Assembly (NCBI GenBank): GCA_014730165.1
Contig: WJIS01000129.1
Location: 1-53,635 of the forward strand
DNA: 53,635 nt
Origin: Promethearchaeota archaeon
Lineage (GTDB): Archaea > Asgardarchaeota > Lokiarchaeia > Sigyniarchaeales > SOKP01
Direction: 5' to 3'
Part shown: one piece after another, positions 9,584 to 17,450 of the stretch
Position numbering within the stretch: the first letter of the stretch is position 1
Layout: each line of letters opens with the position of its first letter
Notes under the pieces: generated by a model
The model's input: the letters and a program-made list of their open reading frames with translations, nothing else
The model's database searches: none
Told to the model about the DNA's origin: nothing
Translations under genes and position numbers: made by a program

Positions 9584-10278
9584 AAATTCATAGAATCGAT
9601 ACGGTTTAATATTATATCTTCAAAAAAATAATGTTCCCTCTCAATAATTTGATTTTTGTATCCGTTTCTATCTAAGATATCATAAAATAAATCAAGATCC
9701 GTTTTAGAAGACGTTATGTAATAAATATGGCTGCGTTTGGATCTTTTTATATAAAATTTTGATTGATTTAGAAACTTTAAAATAATATTAAATCCTTGCT
9801 TTCCACCATCCCAAGTTAGATCATTGTTTTCATTAATATTATTATGATTATCAGAATAATCAGTATTAGAAATGGAGGGTAAGTAGGGGGGATTAAAAAT
9901 TATGACACTAAATGAATTCTTATAAGAATTTGGAAACGATGCAAACAGATTGGATTTAATAAAAGTAATTTCATTACTGAGATTATTATGCTTTTCATTT
10001 AATTTAGCACATTTCAAAGCATTTTCTGAAATATCTGAAGCAATAATCTTAGATTTAAAATCTTTAATATTCTCTTTCGCTAACGCTAGAAATAGAGCAA
10101 TTATTCCAGTACCTGTACCCATATCTAAGACATTTTGAATTGATTCTATAGGTATACCATCAAAGGACTTTTTATTAAGGTTTTTTTTTAAATAATCAAT
10201 AATAAGAAAAGAATCATCAGAGGGAGTATAAACATATTCATTGTCATAAGTTATGATGGGATCTCTATATGTGGCTAT
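9580..10278 (-). CDS. HemK/PrmC-like class I methyltransferase, probable ATA start
   Basis: An archaeal HemK-type SAM-dependent methyltransferase, likely the partner of Trm112 that methylates the glutamine of release factor aRF1. The SAM motif is LDMGTGTGI, and the catalytic NPPY motif is present (FNPPYLP). The first ATG (10122) would remove the conserved N-terminus, which is plainly encoded upstream in the same frame as YRDPIITYDNEYVYTPSDDS. The only fitting start is ATA at 10276-10278, seven bases after AAGGTG and 14 bases after the ksgA stop. This gives 232 aa, normal for the family. The frame closes upstream at a stop inside ksgA. It is the last gene of the pus10-ksgA cluster. Confidence 0.82.
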   Translation of the reverse strand: MATYRDPIITYDNEYVYTPSDDSFLIIDYLKKNLNKKSFDGIPIESIQNVLDMGTGTGIIALFLALAKENIKDFKSKIIASDISENALKCAKLNEKHNNLSNEITFIKSNLFASFPNSYKNSFSVIIFNPPYLPSISNTDYSDNHNNINENNDLTWDGGKQGFNIILKFLNQSKFYIKRSKRSHIYYITSSKTDLDLFYDILDRNGYKNQIIEREHYFFEDIILNRIDSMNF

Positions 10279-10285
10279 TAAAAAA

Positions 10286-10292
10286 CACCTTT
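10286..10292 (-). promoter_or_regulatory. Shine-Dalgarno-like site for the HemK-like gene
   Basis: AAAGGTG on the minus strand lies immediately after the ksgA stop codon. It can pair with the archaeal 16S 3' end (which ends in CACCTCC or similar). Its spacing of seven bases to ATA at 10278 decides the proposed non-ATG start. Confidence 0.5.
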
Positions 10293-11141
10293 TTAATTTT
10301 GAATATAATTATAAATTTCTTTACATAAATTTGGATATTCGGAAATTTCAAACTCATAGACTTTGGAATTTTTATATCCCATAGAATTTAAAAGGAATCT
10401 AAGATCTGATTTTTCAATATTTCTGATTTCCATATTTTTTAGAAATAGGATGATTGCATTAATTATATTCTTGTTTTTGTATGGCATAATTCCCGCAATA
10501 AATTTTAAATAGAAAGCCCTCGTTTTAGGATGTGTTATAAAATCTGATAAGTCTGATTTAGGGAGAAGTTTGATTAGTGATAAATCGATCTTGGGTCGTG
10601 GATAAAAAGAGTCATGTGATATATTAATTTGCTGAACGGGATCTAAAAAGCTATTCACTGAAACAGTTATTCTTGAGTAATTCTTATAATTATTTTTATA
10701 AAAAATTCGATCTGCTAGATTTTTTTCTATTATAAGAATACCTATTGGTGGTTTATTAATAAAAAAGAGCTTTTCAAACAAAGGTCCTGTAATAGAATAA
10801 GGAATATTGGATACAATTTTATTATAAGTAGGTAATTCAACATTAAGAATATCCTTATTATAAATCTCCAGATTCTCTTTATCTTGAAATTTATTATTCA
10901 AATAAGAATACAAAGCTTCATCTATCTCATAGGCAAAGACTTTATGAGTGTTTTTAATCAATTCTTCAGTCAATGTCCCCAAACCAGGTCCTACTTCTAA
11001 TAATATATCAGAAGAAAAGAGATCAGATATATCTATAATCTTATCTAATACATCTTTAGAAATTAAAAAATTCTGACCCCATCTCTTTTTGGGAGAAATA
11101 TTGTATGATTTTAAAATACTCTTTACTTCTTGTTTATTCAT
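10293..11141 (-). CDS. ksgA: Ribosomal RNA small-subunit (adenine dimethyl) methyltransferase KsgA/Dim1
   Basis: Dimethylates the two adjacent adenines in the 3'-terminal hairpin of 16S rRNA during small-subunit assembly. The 282 residues match the family. The visible motifs are the N-terminal KKRWGQNFL, SAM-binding LLEVGPGLGTLT (motif I), YEIDE (motif II) and the catalytic NIPYSI (motif IV). The C-terminal helical domain is complete. It follows DUF655 by 18 bases and precedes the HemK-like methyltransferase, the usual archaeal order. Start at 11141. Confidence 0.96.
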   Translation of the reverse strand: MNKQEVKSILKSYNISPKKRWGQNFLISKDVLDKIIDISDLFSSDILLEVGPGLGTLTEELIKNTHKVFAYEIDEALYSYLNNKFQDKENLEIYNKDILNVELPTYNKIVSNIPYSITGPLFEKLFFINKPPIGILIIEKNLADRIFYKNNYKNYSRITVSVNSFLDPVQQINISHDSFYPRPKIDLSLIKLLPKSDLSDFITHPKTRAFYLKFIAGIMPYKNKNIINAIILFLKNMEIRNIEKSDLRFLLNSMGYKNSKVYEFEISEYPNLCKEIYNYIQN

Positions 11142-11159
11142 AAGAACAGATATGTTATC

Positions 11160-11813
11160 TCATTCATACTTTTTGGTTTTACTGAAAATAAAGTATTTAA
11201 TCCCATCTCTCTGAAGCTCCTTTATTATTCTTAAAGCAATTTGTTTAGCTGGATTTGAGATACTTGTTCTATCAGCAATATCTTGAAACCTAACAAACTT
11301 TTGTCTATTTCTCGCTTCTAAGATCTCCCACATATGTTTTTCTCCGATTCCTGGAATTAATTTAAGTGCATGAAGTCGGGGAGTTATCGAAGTAGAATTA
11401 TTAAAAAATTTTATAAAGAGTTCTTCCCGTTCTATTACTTCTTTTTCAATAATTTGCTGAATTAAAGCTTTTGATGTACTGGTTAAATCATCATAATCTA
11501 TTTTCTTAAGAACTTCTCCTAATTTCTTCGATCTTCGAAATTTTTCATATGTATGCTTTTCTTGTACTTTAATATCAGAATCTCTATTAAACTTTACTTC
11601 ATAAAGAACAAAGTCCGGAAAAGTTAATACTTGAGCGATTGGAGATCGAGCCCAACTTGGCTTTTCATCTTCAATATGTCCATGTGGTAAAAGATCTAGA
11701 ACTACAACATCCCTTTCTCTCTTAATAAACTGCTTCTTTTTGTAAGGACCTCTTTTTTTGTAGGGTTTCTTGTGAGATCCTTTTCGATATCGATCTCGTG
11801 ATCTTCTGTCCAT
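11160..11813 (-). CDS. DUF655 family protein (RNA-binding, translation-associated)
   Basis: A 217-residue conserved archaeal protein always found near ksgA, eL21 and rpo4. It has a very basic N-terminus (residues 1-35, with repeated KKPYKKRGPYKKK) and the family signature DVVVLDLLPHGH. An OB-like segment follows (PIAQVLTFPDFVLYEV), and near residues 145-165 a helix-hairpin-helix-like element, LHALKLIPGIGEKHMWEILEAR. The last suggests nucleic-acid contact. No enzymatic function is established; a role in ribosome or RNA biology is inferred from its constant neighbours. About 175 bases separate it from rpo4, so it may also have its own promoter. Confidence 0.9.
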   Translation of the reverse strand: MDRRSRDRYRKGSHKKPYKKRGPYKKKQFIKRERDVVVLDLLPHGHIEDEKPSWARSPIAQVLTFPDFVLYEVKFNRDSDIKVQEKHTYEKFRRSKKLGEVLKKIDYDDLTSTSKALIQQIIEKEVIEREELFIKFFNNSTSITPRLHALKLIPGIGEKHMWEILEARNRQKFVRFQDIADRTSISNPAKQIALRIIKELQRDGIKYFIFSKTKKYE

Positions 11814-11988
11814 TTTTATCGCTAATTTTATTAATTATTTTCCGGTTATTCATAATTTTTATTAATAATTTAATAATTCCTTAACTTACAAGGATGTTCA
11901 TTTAATTTTTAAATTATCTAGGTTTATAAAATTATCGCTATTATTAGATCATTGAACAAGCTATTAAAGTATCGGTTTCAATAATTTC

Positions 11989-12351
11989 TTAACTTTTTAA
12001 CTCATCAATCTGATAGAGAATTTCTTGTAATTCGTCATCTGATAATGTTTTACCAGTATGAGATTTTTCTAAAATCATATGTAATTCTGGAATAGTCTTA
12101 GGATCAAGATTTACAATATTTATCGCGTATATCTCTTCTATATCATATTTCTCCATGAGAAATTTCTTTATTTTAAGAGCATCTTTATGCGACATTTTAG
12201 TGAAACTATTTACATAATTATACGTAATTTCTTGAAAATGAGACATTCCCTCTTCAGGGTCTATATCAGCCATATGTTCCTTAATATTTTCCATTATATT
12301 CTTAACTTCTGGAATGGAAATTGATTTTTCGTCAATTTTACGACCAAACAT
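11989..12351 (-). CDS. rpo4: DNA-directed RNA polymerase subunit Rpo4 (RpoF)
   Basis: The stalk subunit of archaeal RNA polymerase, homologous to eukaryotic Rpb4; it pairs with Rpo7 and contacts nascent RNA and TFE. At 120 residues it has the normal size. The helical HRDC-like C-terminus is recognisable, with LKIKKFLMEKYDIEEIYAINIVNLDPKTIPELHMILE as the conserved core. The gene begins 27 bases after the end of eL21, its universal archaeal neighbour, which supports the call since Rpb4 sequences diverge fast. Confidence 0.92.
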   Translation of the reverse strand: MFGRKIDEKSISIPEVKNIMENIKEHMADIDPEEGMSHFQEITYNYVNSFTKMSHKDALKIKKFLMEKYDIEEIYAINIVNLDPKTIPELHMILEKSHTGKTLSDDELQEILYQIDELKS

Positions 12352-12378
12352 ATTATCACAGTATATGATTTTAATTAT

Positions 12379-12687
12379 CTATAATTTTTCAGAAATAGGA
12401 TTTAAACGGATATGTTCTCTTCCAACAATTAACATTTTCTTTGAATTTCCCAACTTTACCTGAACTTCAAAACATCTTCCTCTGATCCCAGTAATGATCC
12501 CGGTTCTTCCATGATATCTCCGGTGCGGTAATCCGCGGTTTTGTTGAGATGGATCTCCGATTATATCTACAGTATCACCAATATCGAACTCAATTAAATA
12601 CTTCTCAACAGATCTAAGACCTCTTTCTCGAGGATTCTTCCGATATTTTTTTCTTGTTTTATTCCTATAGCCTTTATTTAACGGCAT
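12379..12687 (-). CDS. rpl21e: Large ribosomal subunit protein eL21
   Basis: A 102-residue archaeal/eukaryotic ribosomal protein. It begins with the basic segment GYRNKTRKKYRKNPRERG and continues with the SH3-like beta-barrel IGDTVDIIGDPSQQNRGLPHRRYHGRTG (read in parts), which is highly conserved. It binds 23S rRNA near 5S rRNA. It is the first gene after a 240-base gap from pus10 and is likely transcribed together with rpo4. Confidence 0.97.
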   Translation of the reverse strand: MPLNKGYRNKTRKKYRKNPRERGLRSVEKYLIEFDIGDTVDIIGDPSQQNRGLPHRRYHGRTGIITGIRGRCFEVQVKLGNSKKMLIVGREHIRLNPISEKL

Positions 12688-12929
12688 GACTATCTTTACT
12701 CTTTATAAATTCTTGTTGGAAAAAATAATAATTTACTATATTTTTAGTTATGATTAATAATTTATTTATTTTGTGTTTTTCCTTCTACGTTCTGGATAAT
12801 CTACTAAGCTTTTAAAAGTTAATAATTTCTAAAAAGATTTTATTTTCCTTATAAATTTAACTTTTGAAATGAAAAATAGTACATACCAGCAACTTTGGTT
12901 TATATTTCAGTCAATTCAATTATAAATAA

Positions 12930-14288
12930 TCAATAGTCAATATTAAGAACATCTAATGACTCACACTTTAATGGTAAACCGATTATTTCGCTGAAGGATG
13001 GAGATGTCCTTCCATTATCTCCAGAGATCAATTCTTTTATATATGTTCCTCCTTGAGTTTCAATTTTGAATTCAAATTCGGTTTGATTACGATATTTTCC
13101 ACTAATATTGTAAATCCTTTTATTACGTATTTTATCCGCTCTTCTATGAGATACTCTTGTAGGAGTTCTTTGGTCTATCTTTTCCTCTTCTAATAAGTCT
13201 TTCAATTTCTGAAGTTTAATCTGAAAGTCCTCAATAGTTATTCCAATTTCACTTCTTACTAATGCGAAATATTCCTTCTTTGTGTTCTCTGCTTTTTCTT
13301 TCATACTAATTACTTCTTTTTTCGTACTATATCTTAAATCCGAAATTTCAATTTTGTCTTTGTTTATTTCATTAACGCTTTGTTTTAGTCTTGAAAGATT
13401 TAAGGTTCTAATATTAGGTTCTATTAACTCTAATACAAATGGGCGACCATCTCCCAACATTTTTACATCGATATCTTCCCTTCCAGCACCATGAAATTTC
13501 GATTCTGTAGCATTTGAAGCTTCTATAAATTTCGGATTTATTAACTCTTCTACACTTGTCTCGTATCGCTTTCCCGTATGATCGCATTCATTACAGCCCT
13601 TTCCATTACAATTATAACAAATCCAATGCGTCTGTGGAATGCCTCTGATAAGTTTTTTGTATCTCCCGAATATAAAAATTGAACGGATTAATAGATTGAT
13701 TTCAAATTCCTCTTCTCCGATAGAAAAGATAAAAGTAATATCGGGATAAGTGAATTCCGCTGGTTTATCAAATTCTTCCGAAAGAAGCTTTCCTACTTCC
13801 CTATTAAAATGAGATTTAAAACTTTCAGCTTCTATGATATTAAGCATTGATTTGAATCTGTCTTCTCGGTTTACTATAGACGAGCTAGGTGAGCATCCCA
13901 CTAAGAAAGTATCGAATTCAAATCCTTCAATCTTTTTTTTAGCTTTCTCAACGTACATTTCCAGATTAGAGTAAATATCTTTACACAAATAACACTTTAC
14001 ATCTTCATTTTCTATATCAAATCCAATTCCTTCTTTTTTCAAAACTTCTTGAGCAGAATTATATCGAGCACATTCAGCTAGGATCTTAAGATTTTCAATT
14101 GCGTTTATTCTTTCTTCGTTAATCCCAGAAAGATATTCACTATGATTCTCCATAGTAAGTGATAATAATAAGGCATCTCCTCTTCTTTTATTGGTCGTGT
14201 CAGTTCCCAGCAAAGAAAATAATCTTCCTAGACAATATAAGCATATATGCTCCTTTTGATAAATTTCTAAAACTTTTGTAAAGATCAT
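12930..14288 (-). CDS. pus10: tRNA pseudouridine synthase Pus10
   Basis: Makes pseudouridine 54 (and 55 in archaea) in the tRNA T-loop. The N-terminal zinc/THUMP part has paired cysteines (HICLYCLGRLF; VKCYLCKD) and a second set in ICYNCNGKGCNECDHTG. The catalytic domain has FHGAGREDIDVKMLGDGRPF, in which the aspartate of REDID is the expected nucleophile. The C-terminus ends with SGDNGRTSPS, typical of Pus10. A longer frame runs up to 14378, but the extra 30 residues are AT-rich and hydrophobic. I therefore start at MIFTKVLEIYQ (14288), just before the conserved cysteine region, giving 452 aa. Divergent from the cold-shock gene. Confidence 0.94.
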   Translation of the reverse strand: MIFTKVLEIYQKEHICLYCLGRLFSLLGTDTTNKRRGDALLLSLTMENHSEYLSGINEERINAIENLKILAECARYNSAQEVLKKEGIGFDIENEDVKCYLCKDIYSNLEMYVEKAKKKIEGFEFDTFLVGCSPSSSIVNREDRFKSMLNIIEAESFKSHFNREVGKLLSEEFDKPAEFTYPDITFIFSIGEEEFEINLLIRSIFIFGRYKKLIRGIPQTHWICYNCNGKGCNECDHTGKRYETSVEELINPKFIEASNATESKFHGAGREDIDVKMLGDGRPFVLELIEPNIRTLNLSRLKQSVNEINKDKIEISDLRYSTKKEVISMKEKAENTKKEYFALVRSEIGITIEDFQIKLQKLKDLLEEEKIDQRTPTRVSHRRADKIRNKRIYNISGKYRNQTEFEFKIETQGGTYIKELISGDNGRTSPSFSEIIGLPLKCESLDVLNIDY

Positions 14289-14414
14289 CTCATTTTTAAA
14301 TAAAGAATCATGGTTTATTGTTTTAATTATATTAAAACAAAAGACTGAAAAGATTTTAAAACAAAAATTTATTTTCATAGGTAGAAATTTAAATTATTCA
14401 AAACACGAAGTAAA

Positions 14415-14420
14415 GGAGGT
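14415..14420 (+). promoter_or_regulatory. Shine-Dalgarno sequence of the cold-shock gene
   Basis: GGAGGT, a perfect match to the expected anti-Shine-Dalgarno. An ATG one base later (14422) is too close, is in the wrong frame and reaches a stop at 14458-14460. The in-frame CTG at 14430 has a spacing of nine bases and so is the best start for the cold-shock frame. Confidence 0.6.
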
Positions 14421-14429
14421 CATGATAAA

Positions 14430-14699
14430 CTGCCAAACGATCAAAAAGAGGGTTTCGTGAAGTGGTTTGATAATCGTAAAAATTGAAGAGAAATACTCTT
14501 CTTGCGAAAAGGTTATGGCTTCATCTCCCTAGATGATCATGAAGATGTCTTTGTTCACTATTCAAACATACTCATGGATGGTTTTAAAAAACTTGATCAA
14601 GGCGATCAGGTTAAATTTGAACTAAACGAGAATGATGGTGAAGATAAAGGTCCAGAAGCATTAAATGTTGAAGTCATTGCAAAAGATCGCAGGTTTTAA
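14430..14699 (+). CDS. Cold-shock-domain protein, interrupted by a 30-base insert with in-frame TGA
   Basis: A small CspA-like OB-fold protein that binds single-stranded RNA or DNA. The first strand GFVKWFDNRK is encoded at 14451-14480, and the frame resumes at 14511 with GYGFISLDDHEDVFVHYS (RNP1 KGYGFI and RNP2 VFVHY). Between them lie exactly 30 bases, in frame, that include TGA at 14484-14486. Without the insert the product is a normal 79-residue protein. No ATG is in frame; CTG at 14430 fits the strong GGAGGT site. If the TGA ends translation, only a 66-residue fragment from TTG 14502, lacking strand 1, could be made. Whether it is a working gene decoded by splicing or bypass, or a fresh pseudogene, cannot be told from DNA. 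Confidence 0.7.
14481..14510 (+). other. 30-base intervening element with hairpin and stop codon
   Basis: The extra segment inside the cold-shock gene. It carries GAAGAG (14485-14490), loop AAATA, and CTCTTC (14496-14501), a perfect six-base-pair stem. The TGA overlaps the foot of the stem. AAA codons precede (14478-14480) and end (14508-14510) the element, and CGT/CGA arginine codons lie just before each of them. Removing any 30-base window starting at 14477-14481 restores the same peptide, NRKGY. Confidence 0.6.
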
Positions 14700-14827
14700 A
14701 CTCAATTTTAGCCATTAATCATCCTATTTTTCTTTTCTTTCTATTTTTATAAAAAACTAGACATAATTAAGCTTAAAAACCCATTTTATATCATAATATG
14801 AAAAAGAAAATAATTAGAAAAAAGAGA

Positions 14828-16210
14828 TTAGGATTTTGAATATTCTTCTTCCCATTCAAAATCTAATGTAACGAATTTTTTTGTATAGATATATGCAATA
14901 AGAAGAAAGATTGATGCAACGGGGCCCCATAATACTAAACCTATTGAATAAGCCTCTATAGATGCAGTTGGAGAATAATAAACTGGAATGGACAAGATTG
15001 ATCCCACCAAAAAGACACCGAAAGCTTGGAAAATATTTAATATAATTGAAGGAAATCCTGCATAAATACCAGCTTTCAATTCACCTGAAGTTTTTTCATC
15101 ATCTTCAGCTACATCCGCATACACAATATATGGGAAAAGAAACCATCCTCCAAGAACGGCGGCAATTCCTATTATATATATAATCCCAAATATTAGATAA
15201 GAAGGCATTGGGATCAATCCTAATAGTGTAATTGGAAGATATGCAGTAGCAATTAAGAATAAATAGAGTAGAGTTCTCTTTTTCCCATTCTTTTGTATTG
15301 AAACCCTCCATATATAAAGAAAAATGAAGATAAAGACGAGAAGAAATATTGCTACAATGAGATAATCAGCATCTCCAAGATTAAGTGCTTCTTCAGTATA
15401 TAGCAACATTGTACTTGTGATCATACTCCATCCTAATCCGGATATTCCCACCATGAAGATAATCAACATGAAATTCTTGTTTCTTAGAATTGAAATTAAA
15501 CTTTCACCCATGTTTGATTTTATTTCATGTTTAGGTTCTGTTGGAAGGAAGATAGCAATAATATAGAAAAGTACTATAGTAAAAATTCCAAATATGATCA
15601 CCGGTAATGATATCCAAATAGGGATGGCCGAATTGATGTCGCTTTCCAATATGTCTAAATATCGTGTTAATATTAATAATGAAAATAAAGACATTAATCC
15701 ATTTCCAACATAATTAAATGTGTTTTGTACTTGAGATACTTTCGGTCTCTCATCCACCGTAAACAATTCTGCCATCCACGCCTGATACGGAGTGGTGCAA
15801 GCATAGCTTGCGCGAAATAGAACATCCCAACCTAATAGCCAAAAAAACAGAGTGTTTTTATTATCCAAATTGGGTAAAGCTAATCGAGGTAATAGTAGGA
15901 AAATTGTAGAGATTCCTAATAAAGGGGCGAAAATTAGAATATAAGGCTTTCTTCTTCCTAATTTTGTATATTTTGCATCACTTAGCCATCCAAGAAGGAA
16001 TTGCGATGCTGCTATTGTTAGATAACCCATCGCAAGAGCAAAACCAGTACGAAATGGGTCCAAACCATAACCTGCTGTATAAAGCGTAAGAAGAGCCCAA
16101 CCTTCTATTCCTAAGACTATAGATGTACCTAATCGAGGCATTCCATATAGGAAGCGATCCTTTGCATCCGTTTTTCTCCTTACATTTTCAAGTTTTTCCA
16201 TAAAATTCAC
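14828..16210 (-). CDS. GPH/MFS-type sugar transporter
   Basis: A 460-residue membrane carrier of the glycoside-pentoside-hexuronide (MelB-like) branch of the major facilitator superfamily. About 12 hydrophobic segments are visible. The first helix region LGTSIVLGIEGWALLTLY and the loop 2-3 motif GWLSDAKYTKLGRRKPYI (D...GRRKP) are characteristic. A second conserved loop lies mid-protein. The substrate is probably a glycoside or pentose taken up with a cation, but it cannot be assigned. Another member of the family begins at 53048. Confidence 0.87.
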   Translation of the reverse strand: MNFMEKLENVRRKTDAKDRFLYGMPRLGTSIVLGIEGWALLTLYTAGYGLDPFRTGFALAMGYLTIAASQFLLGWLSDAKYTKLGRRKPYILIFAPLLGISTIFLLLPRLALPNLDNKNTLFFWLLGWDVLFRASYACTTPYQAWMAELFTVDERPKVSQVQNTFNYVGNGLMSLFSLLILTRYLDILESDINSAIPIWISLPVIIFGIFTIVLFYIIAIFLPTEPKHEIKSNMGESLISILRNKNFMLIIFMVGISGLGWSMITSTMLLYTEEALNLGDADYLIVAIFLLVFIFIFLYIWRVSIQKNGKKRTLLYLFLIATAYLPITLLGLIPMPSYLIFGIIYIIGIAAVLGGWFLFPYIVYADVAEDDEKTSGELKAGIYAGFPSIILNIFQAFGVFLVGSILSIPVYYSPTASIEAYSIGLVLWGPVASIFLLIAYIYTKKFVTLDFEWEEEYSKS

Positions 16211-16339
16211 ACTTTTTTGTAAATTTCTAATTATTAATTGCTTTTCTTACATATATAAGTTATATTAATGTGTGAACATCTTTAATGAGATAAAAAATGT
16301 TTAAAAAAATAGTGCAAAAATCAATATCTCAGAGAAATT

Positions 16340-17350
16340 CTATTCTTCTTCCCATCCAAGTTCCTTTAATACTGAATCGAGTGATTCGGATTCTTCTTCT
16401 AAGATAAATTCAGTATTATATTCAGAGGCAACTTGAGAATCAAAATCAGGAGGATTAAGATCATCAAAAGAAGGTAAGTCATCTAACGGAGGTAATTCTT
16501 CTTGAGCCGGTGCTTTAGGTTCGGGTTCGGGTTCGGATTCGGGTTGAGTTTCTGGAGCAGAAGTTTCCTCTTCCATCTCCATAGGAGTATAATCTTCGAG
16601 AGGGACTGGAGGTACTTCATCATCATAAACTTTGAATGATGATGTTTCCGTTGCTGGTGATGGAGTAGTTGCTGATGATTGATCTGGACTCGTTGGTATA
16701 CTAACGGTTGTTTCAGCAGCTTTAACATCAGTTGTCATAGTTTTTGGAATTGATACGATGTTACCCTCGTTTTCTGCTTCAAGATCGGTAAAATCATCCC
16801 CTTCTTTTTCCCAATCATCTAAAAATCCTAATAATCCATCTAAAGCTTCTTTATCTTGTTCAAGAGAAGGTTTAACAATAGCCTCTTCTTCGTCAATATC
16901 TTCTTTCTGGTCTCTAAGTTTTTGTAATTCTTCTTCTTCTAAAGATAAAGCCATTTCTGTGTCCGCATCTCCTGAAATCATCCTTCTAATTCTAATAGCT
17001 AACTCTCGAAGATACCCAAGATAATATCCGATATTATGTATCTTAGTTAATCCACTAAATACAATATACTCATCATTAATTGCCATTAATATACCATATC
17101 CATCGGCGTTATGAAGGATAATTTCCTTTAAGGAACCATGATTAGTTGATTCACTTAATCTTAATCCAAGATCGATTAATGCTGTACTAGATGCAGAAGT
17201 AGCGTCTGCGTCAAGTTCGAAAGAAGTTGAACTAGAAACTTTCATTCCTACTCTTGATAATACTGAAAGATTTAATAAATCCGTTTTCTCTTCTTCTTCC
17301 TTCAGTACATACATTATTTTTTCTCTTACGGTATCTGCTAAAGAAGACAT
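16340..17350 (-). CDS. Roadblock/LC7-domain protein with long acidic, proline-rich tail
   Basis: A 336-residue protein. Residues 1-125 form a Roadblock/LC7 (longin-like) domain: an amphipathic N-terminal helix, then ALIDLGLRLSES, LKEIILHNADGYGILMAINDEYIVFSGL, and the last helix GYYLGYLRELAIRIRRM. These domains dimerise and serve as partners or regulators of small GTPases, and they are many in Asgard genomes. Residues 126-336 are acidic, low in complexity and probably disordered, with runs such as PESEPEPEPKAP and TSPDQSSATTPSPATETSS, ending in LDSVLKELGWEEE. The tail may be a scaffold. The Rab-like GTPase at 5370-5915 is one possible client, by inference only. Confidence 0.85.
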   Translation of the reverse strand: MSSLADTVREKIMYVLKEEEEKTDLLNLSVLSRVGMKVSSSTSFELDADATSASSTALIDLGLRLSESTNHGSLKEIILHNADGYGILMAINDEYIVFSGLTKIHNIGYYLGYLRELAIRIRRMISGDADTEMALSLEEEELQKLRDQKEDIDEEEAIVKPSLEQDKEALDGLLGFLDDWEKEGDDFTDLEAENEGNIVSIPKTMTTDVKAAETTVSIPTSPDQSSATTPSPATETSSFKVYDDEVPPVPLEDYTPMEMEEETSAPETQPESEPEPEPKAPAQEELPPLDDLPSFDDLNPPDFDSQVASEYNTEFILEEESESLDSVLKELGWEEE

Positions 17351-17450
17351 TTTTCTGCGATTGTTTTAAGAAATTTGGTTGAGATATAAAATTATATGAA
17401 TATGAATCAATTCTAAGTATAAAAATAATACTCTTAGTTAATAAAATTTA

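Noticed and set aside
12930..14378. Pus10 start at 14378
   Set aside because: The additional 30 residues are AT-driven and hydrophobic, not part of Pus10, and run into the promoter region shared with the cold-shock gene.
14460..14525. A bulge-helix-bulge splicing motif around the cold-shock insert
   Set aside because: TGAAG (14458-14462) can pair with CTTCA (14519-14523), and the insert has its own stem. However, no four-base central helix with three-base bulges can be drawn at the cut sites, so a standard archaeal endonuclease intron is not supported.
16483..16728. An 81-codon frame rich in Gln, His and NPNPNPN
   Set aside because: It is an alternate frame of the repetitive PEPEP tail of the Roadblock gene; the repeats come from that tail's codons.
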